Source: an uncultured Faecalicatena sp.
Lineage (GTDB): Bacteria > Bacillota > Clostridia > Lachnospirales > Lachnospiraceae
Direction of reading: 5' to 3'
DNA: 64,000 nucleotides
Assembly (NCBI GenBank): GCA_902489075.1
Contig: CABTYO010000013.1
Location: 1 to 64,000, forward strand
Part shown: positions 17,528-26,736 of the stretch, one piece after another
How the letters are laid out: the number at the start of each line of letters is the position of its first letter
Numbering within the stretch: the first letter of the stretch is position 1
Notes under the pieces: generated by a model
Told to the model about the DNA's origin: nothing
The model's input: the letters and a program-made list of their open reading frames with translations, nothing else
Databases searched by the model: none
Translations under genes and position numbers: made by a program

Positions 17528-18568
17528 ATGAAAAGAAAAAGAGTTTTATCTGCAATGTTGGCATGTGTAATGGTGGGAGCTTTTGCACTCGGTGGATGTG
17601 GAAACAGCACAGAGGATAAAAAGGAAGACACAAAAACAGAAGCCGGATCAGACGAGAAGAAAGACGACGGAAAGTATGTGATTGGTTTTGCCAATGCATC
17701 CGTATCAAACAGCTGGCGCGTCAAGATGCGTGACATGCTGATGGAAGAAGCAGATAAGCTTGGTGTTGAGATCGTAGAGACAGATGCACACGACGATGCC
17801 AACACAATGAACAGTAATATCGAAGCAATGCTCCAGCAGGACCTGGATGCCATCCTCATCACTCCATGCGTGGAAGATGCTGTAAACCCGGGAATCGAGG
17901 CTGCATTTGATTCTGGAATTCCGGTTATCCTGTTCGACAGAACCGCAACCACAGACAAGTATACACATTATGTAGGCTGGACAGACGAGAATAACGGCGA
18001 GGCCTGTGCACAGCTTCTCGTAGATGCACTGACAGAGAAGTATGGCGAGCCAAAAGGCAACATCATTGCCCTGGACAGTATTGCAGGTTCCGGTACAGAC
18101 AATGGACAGAAGGCAGGACAGGAAAAAGTATTTTCCAAATATCCGGACATCAAGATCATTGACAGACAGTACACAGACTTCGAGGCTTCCAAAGGAAAAG
18201 CCTGCATGGAAGACTTCTTAAGTAAATATGGAAAAGGTGAGATTGACGGAGTGATCTCCCAGGATGGCGGCGTTACACTGGCAGCTATGGATGCAATCAA
18301 AGAAGCAGGAAGAGAAGATGAAGGAATCTTCGTTGTGAATGCAGATGGCATCAACGGTATCGCAAAGATGGTAAAAGACGGTTCCTGTATTGGATTTACA
18401 CAGTTCCCGTGTGCAGCATCTGTAGAAGCGCTTCATCTTGCAATTGATACATTAGAAGGAAAAGACCCGAAAGAAAAAGATATCGCAAAAGATCCAATCG
18501 TAGTTACAAAAGACAATGTAGACGAATATGTGATTGAAGACGGCGATGATTTTGACTGGACATATTAA
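17528..18568 (+). CDS. sugar-type ABC transporter substrate-binding lipoprotein
   Basis: The 346-residue protein opens with a lipoprotein signal peptide (KRKRVLSAMLACVMVGAF, lipobox LGGC at about residue 24) and an acidic linker. It continues with a RbsB/D-xylose-type periplasmic-binding fold: KYVIGFANASVSNSWRVKM, AMLQQDLDAILITP, GIPVILFDRTA, NIIALDSIAGSGTDNG, DGVISQDGGVTLA. It would capture the transported compound outside the membrane and deliver it to the permease at 20716. It is the first gene of the long plus-strand operon; strong translation is likely (GAAAAGAGGATTAAGTT before ATG). Confidence 0.92.
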   Translation: MKRKRVLSAMLACVMVGAFALGGCGNSTEDKKEDTKTEAGSDEKKDDGKYVIGFANASVSNSWRVKMRDMLMEEADKLGVEIVETDAHDDANTMNSNIEAMLQQDLDAILITPCVEDAVNPGIEAAFDSGIPVILFDRTATTDKYTHYVGWTDENNGEACAQLLVDALTEKYGEPKGNIIALDSIAGSGTDNGQKAGQEKVFSKYPDIKIIDRQYTDFEASKGKACMEDFLSKYGKGEIDGVISQDGGVTLAAMDAIKEAGREDEGIFVVNADGINGIAKMVKDGSCIGFTQFPCAASVEALHLAIDTLEGKDPKEKDIAKDPIVVTKDNVDEYVIEDGDDFDWTY

Positions 18569-18612
18569 TAAGAAGAAACATGAATGATGATAAAGCTTGG
18601 GAGGAATAAAAA

Positions 18613-19593
18613 GTGAAAATTGGTTTTTGTGTAGTGAATTATTCTGAGAAACCTTTAGAGGAAGTTGTAAAGATCGCAGCCGATAACGGATATGATGCTG
18701 TGGAGCTGCCGGCCTATACAGACAACGGACAGGTGGATGTACCTGAACTCTTAAAAGGCAGTAATGCGAAGAAAATGAAAAAAATGATAGAAGACCACGG
18801 CCTGTTTATTTCTGCACTGAGCAATCATGCTGACTCACCTCTGGTGATGGGGCCTTATAGTTCCGGGATGGATAGCATCTGTCCCGGAACCAGGGAAGAG
18901 AAAATCAAATTTGCCCAGGAAAGCATGATCCGCTCCGCACAGCTGGCGGCTGAACTGGAGGTTCCTTCTGTTGTTGCTTTCTCCGGAATGGAGAATTACG
19001 GCCATATCAATGACTGGCCGGAGCCGAATGGCTGGAAATACGAGGAAGAGCAGTTTGCAGAGAAGTGGGGATATGTATTTGACAAATACAAAGAATACGG
19101 CGTAAAAGTAGCTTTTGAGCCACATCCGAACAATATCGTATATGATACGCAGTCCACACTCAGGCTTCTGGAAGTGGTAGATCACCACGAAAGCTTCTGT
19201 ATCAATCTGGACCCTGCCAATATCTTCTTCTCAGGAGTAGATGTGAACCAGTTTGTAGACGAACTGCGCGGCAGGATCGTCACGGTCCACGCAAAAGACT
19301 GCGAGATCGTCAAACACAATCTGGCAAAAGGCGGATTGAACATGTATATGCAGGATGGATGGGGACGGCTGGACCGTTCTTTCAGATTCCGGATTCCGGG
19401 CTGGGGCGATGTAGACTGGAAACGCCTGATCAGCGAATTATTTATCACCGGATATAACGGAGTATTCAACTACGAACACGAAGATGTCATCATGAGCCGT
19501 GCAGACGGTGTGAAGAAGACCATAGATTTCTTACGGCCGCTGATGATCGACGCACCATATGAAGGGCGTTCTGATAAATTATTTACAAAATAA
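18613..19593 (+). CDS. TIM-barrel sugar phosphate isomerase/epimerase family protein
   Basis: The 326-residue protein is of the AP-endonuclease-2-like TIM-barrel family (IolE/IolI/DTE type). Probable divalent-metal ligands are the glutamate in VAFEPHP, the aspartate in NLDPANIF, the histidine in TVHAKDCE and the glutamate in NYEHED. Family members epimerise or isomerise ketoses and inosose derivatives, or dehydrate inosose. The stretch NLAKGGLNMYMQDGWGRLD and FRFRIPGWGDVDW near the C-terminus may shape the substrate pocket. It lies between the binding protein and a zinc dehydrogenase, so it probably acts early on the imported sugar or polyol. Confidence 0.85.
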   Translation: MKIGFCVVNYSEKPLEEVVKIAADNGYDAVELPAYTDNGQVDVPELLKGSNAKKMKKMIEDHGLFISALSNHADSPLVMGPYSSGMDSICPGTREEKIKFAQESMIRSAQLAAELEVPSVVAFSGMENYGHINDWPEPNGWKYEEEQFAEKWGYVFDKYKEYGVKVAFEPHPNNIVYDTQSTLRLLEVVDHHESFCINLDPANIFFSGVDVNQFVDELRGRIVTVHAKDCEIVKHNLAKGGLNMYMQDGWGRLDRSFRFRIPGWGDVDWKRLISELFITGYNGVFNYEHEDVIMSRADGVKKTIDFLRPLMIDAPYEGRSDKLFTK

Positions 19594-19617
19594 AACAGAA
19601 AAAGCGAGGTATCTAAT

Positions 19618-20682
19618 ATGAAAACGATGAGAGCACAGGTTCTTACGGAACCTAATCATTTTGAATTGAAGGAGGTTCCTGTTCCTCAGATCAGTGACGA
19701 CGAGGTGCTGGTAAAGGTGAAATACTGTGGTATCTGCGGATCTGACTGGGGTTCCTATACCGGGAAATATGCGGATGAGGTAGAATGTATCCCGCTTACA
19801 ACAGGGCACGAAGTGTATGGTACGATTGCAGAAATCGGAAAGAACGCACAGGGACTGAAAGTGGGGGACCGTGTTACATATGATATCTGTAAACCATGCG
19901 GAACCTGCTATCACTGCAGGATCGGTGAGCCGCTTTTATGTACGGATTTCAAACAGATCGGGATTCATCTGGACGGTGGATTCGCAGAATATGTCAAGGT
20001 GCCGTGGAAGAATATCTACGTTGTGCCGGATGAAGTGTCTGATGAAAAGGCAGCCTTTGTGGAGCCGCTTACTGCATGTTTAAATGCATCACATAAGATG
20101 GACTGCACGATTGGACGCAGTGTTGTTATCATTGGTGCAGGTCTGGGCATCATGCATGCACAGCTTGCCAAACTGCGCGGCGCTGCACCGGTGATCGTGA
20201 TTGATGCCAATGCAGACAGACTGAAGATGGCGAAAGAAATCGTTGCAGACTACACCATCAACGTAAGGGAAGTAGACCCGGTTGAGGAAGTGATGCGTCT
20301 GACAAATGGCGTGGGCGCAGATTTTGTCCTGGAGGCAGTAGGAAATTCCAAGACTTATGAGCAGGCATTCCAGATGGTTCGTAAAGGCGGAAAGGTTGAG
20401 GCATTCGGTATCTGTGCAGAGGATGATTATGCAAGCCTGCCTCCTGTAGAATTTGTGACAAGTGAGAAGAAGATCAGCGGAAGCTGCGCTGGTATCGGAT
20501 ATGACTGGGGCGATGCACTCACACTGCTGAAATACAACCGTGTTGACCCGATGCCTCTGATCTCCATGATCGTTCCTCTGGAAGAACTGGAAGAGACGCT
20601 GCATGAGATCAGAAAGAATCCAAAGCTGATTAAAGTATTAGTAAGCCCTGACGCAAAAGAACGTACAGTGCTGTACGAATAG
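19618..20682 (+). CDS. zinc-dependent medium-chain alcohol/polyol dehydrogenase
   Basis: The 354-residue MDR dehydrogenase has catalytic-zinc residues in YCGICGSDWG and GHEVYGT, the structural-zinc cluster CGTCYHCRIGEPLLC, and a Rossmann site VVIIGAGLGIMHAQLA followed by IDANADRL. The acidic residue after the glycine loop suggests NAD rather than NADP. Relatives include sorbitol and threonine dehydrogenases. In context it likely oxidises a polyol or sugar hydroxyl to a ketone. It lies 24 bases after the TIM-barrel gene in the same operon. Confidence 0.88.
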   Translation: MKTMRAQVLTEPNHFELKEVPVPQISDDEVLVKVKYCGICGSDWGSYTGKYADEVECIPLTTGHEVYGTIAEIGKNAQGLKVGDRVTYDICKPCGTCYHCRIGEPLLCTDFKQIGIHLDGGFAEYVKVPWKNIYVVPDEVSDEKAAFVEPLTACLNASHKMDCTIGRSVVIIGAGLGIMHAQLAKLRGAAPVIVIDANADRLKMAKEIVADYTINVREVDPVEEVMRLTNGVGADFVLEAVGNSKTYEQAFQMVRKGGKVEAFGICAEDDYASLPPVEFVTSEKKISGSCAGIGYDWGDALTLLKYNRVDPMPLISMIVPLEELEETLHEIRKNPKLIKVLVSPDAKERTVLYE

Positions 20683-20715
20683 AAACATGGAAAAGACGGA
20701 TTGGAGGAGTATGTG

Positions 20716-21690
20716 GTGGGCAAGGAAGCAGGAAAAACAAGTATTGTAAAGAAAATATTAAATAATCCGGTCAGTGGACCGTACATAGCATTGGTAGTGA
20801 TATTTATTATTTCATCTATTGCTTCTCCACAGATATTTCCGACTTACACAAACGTGGCAAATATCCTGCGGCAGGCATCGATCGTAGGTGTCGTCAGCAT
20901 CGGTATGACAGTTGTCCTGCTGGTCGGCGGAATTGATCTTTCCGTGACCAGCATCATGGCGATCAGCGCATGTGTACTGGCGGATATGATGGAGAGCAGG
21001 ATCGCAGACGGAAAGCAGGGAATCATGATCGGACCTATCCTGATCGTATTATTGATCGGATGTCTGATCGGTCTGGTGAACGGTGTCCTGATCGTTACCA
21101 GGAATCTGGAACCGTTTATCATCACTCTGGGTGTCAACATGGTTGTAAAAGGGATCACCATGATCTATACCAAAGGCGCTCCAGGTGGAAAAGTAACAGA
21201 GTTCTGGGCGAACTTCGGATCAAAATCAATTGCGGGGATTCCCTATGCAGTTCTGCTTTACGCAGTCATGATGATCATTTTTATAGTGATTTTACATAAG
21301 ACGGTGTATGGACGCCATATTTATGCGATCGGAAGTAATGCGGAGGCTGCAAGGCTGACAGGAATCAAGGTAAAGATCAACAAGGTCATGGCATATGTAC
21401 TCTGTGGATTCACGGCAGCGCTGGCAGGCGTCATGCTGATGGCACGTGTCAGGGTCGGTGAGCCTAACGGCAGCACCGGTTACGACATGGATGCACTGGC
21501 AGCGGCAGTCATCGGCGGAACTGCAATGAGCGGCGGTGTTGGAACTCTGGCAGGAACTCTGGCGGGTGTTATGATCATGGCGATCATGAATAATATCCTG
21601 AATCTGGTCGGGGCAGACCCGAACCTTCAGGGTGTCATCAAGGGTGCGATCATCCTGATTGCAGTCCTGATACAGAGACAGAATGACTAG
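20716..21690 (+). CDS. ribose-type ABC transporter permease
   Basis: The protein is an RbsC/BPD_transp_2 permease with ~9-10 membrane segments. Hallmarks are GMTVVLLVGGIDLSV, GLVNGVLIVTRNLEPFIITLG, the coupling region YAIGSNAEAARLTGIKV and AAAVIGGTAMSGGVGTLAGT. I choose GTG 20716 as start, six bases after GGAGGAG; a GTG at 20713 and a TTG at 20701 are also in frame, while the nearby ATG is out of frame. It has 324 residues. It pairs with the ATPase that follows and the lipoprotein at 17528. Confidence 0.9.
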   Translation: MGKEAGKTSIVKKILNNPVSGPYIALVVIFIISSIASPQIFPTYTNVANILRQASIVGVVSIGMTVVLLVGGIDLSVTSIMAISACVLADMMESRIADGKQGIMIGPILIVLLIGCLIGLVNGVLIVTRNLEPFIITLGVNMVVKGITMIYTKGAPGGKVTEFWANFGSKSIAGIPYAVLLYAVMMIIFIVILHKTVYGRHIYAIGSNAEAARLTGIKVKINKVMAYVLCGFTAALAGVMLMARVRVGEPNGSTGYDMDALAAAVIGGTAMSGGVGTLAGTLAGVMIMAIMNNILNLVGADPNLQGVIKGAIILIAVLIQRQND

Positions 21691-21715
21691 CAGTTCATGC
21701 GGGGAAGGAGAAACT

Positions 21716-23224
21716 ATGAGCGAATATGCATTGGAGATGTTGGGAGTTACAAAGACATTTTCTAAGGTTACGGCACTTAACAATGTCAATCTTCGCGTGA
21801 AAAAGGGTGAGATCCACGCATTGATCGGGGAGAACGGCGCCGGAAAATCCACATTGATGAAGGTGCTTTCCGGTGTTTATAAGCCGGATGCAGGTACCAT
21901 CAAGATCAACGGTGAGACCGTGACGGTCAAGAATCCGAAGGATGCAATCGATAAGGGTGTGGCGATTATTTATCAGGAGCTGAGTCTGGTTCCTGAGCTG
22001 GATGCCATTAAAAATGTCATGCTGGGGCAGGAGAAGAATACCTGCCAGTTCATCAACAGAAAAGAAGAAAATGAGTTTGCGCGCAAGTATCTGGATTATG
22101 TAAGCCGTGGCGCACTCTCTGACTATAAAGTACCGGTCAAGAGACTGAGCGTGGCACAGCAGCAGATGGTGGATATCGCCAAGGCGCTGTCCTACAATTC
22201 AAAGATCATTATCATGGATGAGCCGACAGACAGTCTGACCAACACGGAGATAAAAGTACTCTTCGAGATCGTCAGAAAGTTAAAAGAAGACGGAATTACC
22301 GTGATCTATATTTCGCACCGTCTGGAAGAATTATTCGAGTTATGCGACCGTGTAACGGTACTTCGGGATGGACAGTATATCGCGGATGAGAACATTGCGG
22401 ACATTGACAAGGACTGGCTGATCAGCAAGATGATCGGAAGGGATCTGAAAGATACCTTTCCGAAACGGCACCGGATGGCAGCGGATGAAGTGGTACTCGA
22501 AGCCAAAGGGCTGACAGGAGAGCGGTTCAGGAACATCTCTTTTCAGCTCAGAAAAGGAGAGATCCTCGCACTCAGCGGACTTGTGGGCGCCGGGCGTACA
22601 GAGGTATTGAGAGCGGTCTTCGGAGCTGACAGGCTGAAATCAGGTACCGTGGAAATCATGGGCGAAGAAGTACATATCAACCATCCGAGCAAAGCAGTGC
22701 AGCATGGACTGGGATTTGCTACGGAGGACAGAAAGGCCCAGGGATTGTTCCTGAATCAGGATATCCGGGATAATATTGCGGCCGCTGCACTTGCGAAAGT
22801 GTCCTCAAAAGGATTTATCAGCAGTGGAAAAGAAAAGGATATGGTGGAAAAATATTTCCAGGAACTCAAAGTTGTGGCACCGGATATGAACAAGATCTGC
22901 AAATTCCTTTCAGGAGGAAACCAGCAGAAGGTCGTTCTGGCCAAGTGGCTGGCCAGCGAATGCCGGATTTTGTTCCTGGACGAGCCTACCAGAGGAATCG
23001 ACGTGGGTGCCAAGTATGAGATCTATCTGCTGATGGATCAGCTGGTGCAGGAGGGTGTGAGTATCATCATGATTTCCTCCGAGATGCCCGAAGTCATCGG
23101 GGTTGCGGACCGGGTTCTGGTCATGCATGAAGGGGAGATGAAGGGAGAACTCAGTTACGAAGAATTCAGCGAAGAAAGCATCATGAAATTAGCCAGTGGA
23201 GAAAATATAGAAAAAGGAAGGTAA
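21716..23224 (+). CDS. ribose-type ABC transporter ATPase (canonical, two nucleotide domains)
   Basis: The 502-residue duplicated ATPase is of the RbsA/AraG/MglA group. Domain 1 has GENGAGKST, LSVAQQQMVDIAKAL and IIIMDEPTDSLT. Domain 2 has GLVGAGRTE, LSGGNQQKVVLAKWL and LFLDEPTRGID. All catalytic motifs are standard, in contrast to the degenerate paralogue on the minus strand. Start ATG 21716 follows GGGGAAGGAGAAACT. It ends six bases before the flavin oxidoreductase gene, so transport and catabolism are tightly co-transcribed. Confidence 0.93.
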   Translation: MSEYALEMLGVTKTFSKVTALNNVNLRVKKGEIHALIGENGAGKSTLMKVLSGVYKPDAGTIKINGETVTVKNPKDAIDKGVAIIYQELSLVPELDAIKNVMLGQEKNTCQFINRKEENEFARKYLDYVSRGALSDYKVPVKRLSVAQQQMVDIAKALSYNSKIIIMDEPTDSLTNTEIKVLFEIVRKLKEDGITVIYISHRLEELFELCDRVTVLRDGQYIADENIADIDKDWLISKMIGRDLKDTFPKRHRMAADEVVLEAKGLTGERFRNISFQLRKGEILALSGLVGAGRTEVLRAVFGADRLKSGTVEIMGEEVHINHPSKAVQHGLGFATEDRKAQGLFLNQDIRDNIAAAALAKVSSKGFISSGKEKDMVEKYFQELKVVAPDMNKICKFLSGGNQQKVVLAKWLASECRILFLDEPTRGIDVGAKYEIYLLMDQLVQEGVSIIMISSEMPEVIGVADRVLVMHEGEMKGELSYEEFSEESIMKLASGENIEKGR

Positions 23225-23229
23225 AATCA

Positions 23230-24471
23230 ATGGGATATAAAGAGACGTTGTTAAGTCCGATCAAAATCGGAACAAGAGACTGTAAGAACCGTTTCTTCGC
23301 ACAGCCGATGGAGTGCGTGGATTCAGATGCAGAGGGCAATCCGACAGACCTCACCTATCAGAGATATGAGAATCTGTACAAAGGCGGATTCGGCCTGGTG
23401 GACCTGGAAGGAATTACTGTGACCAATGAGTCACGCGCCAGGAAGACCCAGCTGGAGATCATGCCGAGAAATGAGAAGCCGCTGAAAAATTTTATCCGCA
23501 GGCTCAAAGAAGTCAACCCGGATACCCTGATCGTTTTTCAGCTGACGCATTCCGGAGAGATCAGTGAATCTGAGTTCTCAAGAAAAGTCTGTGTCAAACC
23601 GATGTATGGAATCGGTGGAGATGTGCTGACAGAGGAAGAAGTAGATCATATCATGGACCAGTTTGTGCTTTCCGCACAGATCGCACATGAGGTGGGTGCT
23701 GACGGAATTGATATGAAGCTGTGCCATGGCTATCTTGGTTCCCAGATCATCCGTCCATTCAATGACCGCGACTGGAAATACGGCGGCCCATGGGAGAGAA
23801 GAAGACAGTGGGCATTTGACCTGCAGGAGCGGATCATGCGCGCGGTCAATGACAAGAATTTCCTGATTGGTTCCAAGATGTCCATGTGGGAAGGCCATCC
23901 GGGCGGATTCGGTTCCGCAGGACCGGAATCTCCACTAATGGATATGACAGAGCCGCTTGACCTGATCAAGGGGCTGGAGGAGAGAGGTTCCAGCTACTTC
24001 ATCGAATCTCTTGGAAATGTACACAGTGCCATGAATTACATGGAATCACTGAAAGACGCACCGGAGCTTTCTTATTTACATATTTATTTTTCAAACTTAA
24101 TGAAACAGGCATTAAAGCCGGAAACAGTTGTCATTGGTTCTCATTTCTCACCATTTAGAGGAAAGAAGAACAAACTGCTGTCTGTGGATCCGGAAAAATC
24201 ATCTATATTTGCAATGGGTGCACACTGCATCGAGGAAGGCATGATGGATATGGTCGGCCTTGGAAGACAGTCCTTTGCAGACCCGCTCACACCGCTTAAA
24301 CTGATGGAAGGCCGCGAGGATGAAATCAAGTACTGTACACAGTGCATGAACTGTGAAGAACTGATGATCCGCCAGCAGCCGGTCGGATGTGTTGCATACA
24401 ACAAGCCATATACACAGAGATTAGTGGAATGCAGAAAGAAATATGGAAAACTGAACGAACTGCATACCTAG
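23230..24471 (+). CDS. old-yellow-enzyme-family oxidoreductase with Fe-S motif, no C-terminal domain
   Basis: The 413-residue protein has the FMN TIM barrel of the 2,4-dienoyl-CoA reductase / NADH:flavin oxidoreductase family: LLSPIKIGTRDCKNRFFAQPME, QLTHSGE, DGIDMKLCHGYLGSQII, GGPWERRR and MVGLGRQSFADP. The end carries CTQCMNCEELMIRQQPVGC, a C-x2-C-x2-C-x11-C [4Fe-4S] ligand set. Family members with this cluster usually continue for another ~250 residues with an FAD/NAD(P)H domain; here the protein ends 26 residues after the last cysteine. It must take electrons from a separate partner or do a different reaction. It starts six bases after the ABC ATPase stop. Confidence 0.85.
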   Translation: MGYKETLLSPIKIGTRDCKNRFFAQPMECVDSDAEGNPTDLTYQRYENLYKGGFGLVDLEGITVTNESRARKTQLEIMPRNEKPLKNFIRRLKEVNPDTLIVFQLTHSGEISESEFSRKVCVKPMYGIGGDVLTEEEVDHIMDQFVLSAQIAHEVGADGIDMKLCHGYLGSQIIRPFNDRDWKYGGPWERRRQWAFDLQERIMRAVNDKNFLIGSKMSMWEGHPGGFGSAGPESPLMDMTEPLDLIKGLEERGSSYFIESLGNVHSAMNYMESLKDAPELSYLHIYFSNLMKQALKPETVVIGSHFSPFRGKKNKLLSVDPEKSSIFAMGAHCIEEGMMDMVGLGRQSFADPLTPLKLMEGREDEIKYCTQCMNCEELMIRQQPVGCVAYNKPYTQRLVECRKKYGKLNELHT

Positions 24472-24561
24472 GATACCTGGAATACCTGCGGATTGTTCCG
24501 CACTTTGTGTTCTACAATTTTGACATTATCACATAAATTTAAGAAAAGAAAGGCGATTATC

Positions 24562-25323
24562 ATGAAAGGGATTTTGACGGAAAGACCAAGGAAAGAGATT
24601 TTAACAAAGGACGACATCGCATATATGATGGATCCAAGCGTATTAAAGCTGGATACCACAATCGGTGATGTAGAGCATATGGTAGAGGTCTGCAAGAAAT
24701 ACGGCTGCGGAACCTGCTTCTGCTGGCCATGCTATTACGAGGAGCTTGTAGAACTCCTTGAGGATGCAGAAGTGACTAAATTCGGTACTTCCCTGGGATT
24801 TCCGACTGGACAGGAAAAGACAGAGACAAAGGTATTTCTGGCAGAACAGTTCCGTAAATTAGAGCCGGCTACCAATGATATGTCCATGAACGTAGGCTGG
24901 TTGAAAGCAGGCAGATATGATCTTGTCTTAAACGATATCAAGGCTGTACGTGAAGCAACACCGGGTGTGCCGCTGAAAGTCATCATGGAAGTCATGCTTC
25001 TGACAGATGAGGAGATCAGAAAGGCATGCGAGCTGGCAATCGAAGGCGGGGCAGATTATGTGAAGACAGGCTCCGGCTTCTCCGTAGGACTGCCGACAAC
25101 ACTTCATCATGTAAAGGTGATCATGGATACGATCGGTGACCGGGTAAAATTAAAAGTTGCAGGCGGTGTCAGAGATCTGGATACTCTGCTTAAAATGTAT
25201 AAACTGGGTGCGTGCCGGTTTGGAATCGGATGCTCCTCAGCGGAAAAGATCCTCGCAGAGGTGGATGCACTTGGCGGTACTGTGGATCTCAATGACGTAG
25301 TCATCGATGAATCTGAATTATAG
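24562..25323 (+). CDS. deoC: deoxyribose-phosphate-aldolase-like (DERA/DeoC) class I aldolase
   Basis: The 253-residue TIM-barrel aldolase keeps the DERA catalytic set: D106 in DMSMNVGWL, Schiff-base K168 in DYVKTGSGFS and K198 in KLKVAGGVRD. Bacterial DERA cleaves 2-deoxyribose-5-phosphate to glyceraldehyde-3-phosphate and acetaldehyde; related LsrF acts as a thiolase on AI-2 phosphate. The N-terminal ~25 residues and CGTCFCWPCYYEE are unusual. ATG 24562 follows AAAGAAAGGCGATTATC; the 90-bp gap upstream has a small hairpin (GCGGA / TCCGC). Here it likely cleaves the phosphorylated product of the pathway, not necessarily deoxyribose-5-phosphate. Confidence 0.82.
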   Translation: MKGILTERPRKEILTKDDIAYMMDPSVLKLDTTIGDVEHMVEVCKKYGCGTCFCWPCYYEELVELLEDAEVTKFGTSLGFPTGQEKTETKVFLAEQFRKLEPATNDMSMNVGWLKAGRYDLVLNDIKAVREATPGVPLKVIMEVMLLTDEEIRKACELAIEGGADYVKTGSGFSVGLPTTLHHVKVIMDTIGDRVKLKVAGGVRDLDTLLKMYKLGACRFGIGCSSAEKILAEVDALGGTVDLNDVVIDESEL

Positions 25324-25342
25324 AACAGGAGGAACCTGAAGA

Positions 25343-26731
25343 ATGAGCGAAAAATTTGTACATCCATACATCCCAAACTCGGAACCATCCGTGAAAAAGC
25401 AGATGCTGGACGCCATCGGCATGGAGAGTGTGGAGGATATTTACAAGGCAATCCCGGAGCACCTGCGTTTTCATGGGAAAATGGAGATGCCGGGGGCGAT
25501 CATTTCTGAATACAGCTGCCAGCGCCATGTGGAAGGGCTGCTTGCGAAGAACAGAAATGCAAAGAACAATATCTGCTTCCTGGGCGGCGGGACATGGAAC
25601 CATTATGTACCGTCTGTGGTAGACACGATCATGGAACGTGATGAGTTTTTGACCTGTTATGTCGGAGAAGCTTATACAGACCATGGGAAATTCCAGGCAC
25701 TGTTCGAGAGCAGCTCCATGCTGGCTGACTTGACCGGGTTTGAGGCCTGCAATACACCGACCTATGACTGGGCGAATGCGATTGCAATTGCGGCGCGTAT
25801 GGCATCCAGGGCAAATGGAAGAAAAGAAATTCTGGTTGCCGGAAATATGGATCCGAACCGTCTGATGGTGGTACGCAACTACTGCAAACCGGAGATCAAA
25901 GTGGAACTGATATCTTACGATAAAAAGACAGGACAGATGGATCTGGAAGATTTGAAAGCGAAGATTTCAGACAGGACTTCCTGTGTTTATTTTGAGAATC
26001 CGATCTACATCGGTGCATTGGAAGTAAATGCCGCAGAAATCTGCAGGATCGCAAAAGAAGCAGGGGCCTACAGCATGGTTGGCGTGGATCCGACTTCTCT
26101 GGGAGTGATGGAAGCACCCGCAGCCTATGGTGCAGATTTTGCAGTGGGCGATCTGCAGCCTCTGGGACTTCATATGAGCTATGGCGGCGGCCTCGGCGGA
26201 TTTATCTGTACGAAGGATGATAAAGAATTCTTAGGAGAGTATCCGTCTCTTTTATTTGGCATATGTAAGACACAGCAGGATGGAGAATATGGATTCGGTG
26301 AAGTCTATTATGAGAGAACCTCTTATGCATCCCGTGAAAAAGGAAAAGACTTTATCGGCACAACAACCGCACTTCATGGCATTGCTGCGGCAGTTTATAT
26401 GGCACTGATGGGACCTCAGGGCTTCCGCGAATTAGGAGAGGGAATCCTGAAACGTGTGGCTTATGCAAAGGCAGAGCTTGCAAAGATCCCGGGAATTACG
26501 ATTCCGGTGGAAGGGGTAAGCTACTGTGATTTCCTGGTAGATTTTAATGGAACGGGCAAGACGGTAAAAGAGATCAATAAGGCTCTTTTAGAGTACAACA
26601 TTATCGGCGGAAAAGATATGAGCACGGTATTCCCGGAGTATGGACAGAGCGCCCTTTACAGTGTGACGGAAGTCCATACAAAAGAAGATCTGCAGGCGTT
26701 GTTTGATGCATTAAGAGTGATAGGAGGCTGA
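25343..26731 (+). CDS. glycine dehydrogenase subunit 1-like PLP-fold protein (GcvPA-like)
   Basis: The 462-residue protein matches the alpha subunit of split P-protein over its length: FLGGGTWNHYVPSVVDTI, FQALFESSSMLADLTGFE, NPIYIGALE, GVDPTSLG, SYGGGLGGFIC. It is clearly diverged. The usual TAYTPYQPE segment reads LTCYVGEAYTDHG, and the usual S-x-YDGATA reads TPTYDWANAI. GcvPA lacks the PLP lysine and works with GcvPB in decarboxylating glycine onto the lipoyl H-protein. No GcvT, GcvH or lipoamide dehydrogenase gene is nearby. I infer a paralogue adapted to another amino substrate or aldehyde. AGGAGGAACCTGAAGA precedes the ATG. Confidence 0.82.
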   Translation: MSEKFVHPYIPNSEPSVKKQMLDAIGMESVEDIYKAIPEHLRFHGKMEMPGAIISEYSCQRHVEGLLAKNRNAKNNICFLGGGTWNHYVPSVVDTIMERDEFLTCYVGEAYTDHGKFQALFESSSMLADLTGFEACNTPTYDWANAIAIAARMASRANGRKEILVAGNMDPNRLMVVRNYCKPEIKVELISYDKKTGQMDLEDLKAKISDRTSCVYFENPIYIGALEVNAAEICRIAKEAGAYSMVGVDPTSLGVMEAPAAYGADFAVGDLQPLGLHMSYGGGLGGFICTKDDKEFLGEYPSLLFGICKTQQDGEYGFGEVYYERTSYASREKGKDFIGTTTALHGIAAAVYMALMGPQGFRELGEGILKRVAYAKAELAKIPGITIPVEGVSYCDFLVDFNGTGKTVKEINKALLEYNIIGGKDMSTVFPEYGQSALYSVTEVHTKEDLQALFDALRVIGG

Positions 26732-26736
26732 GACGA

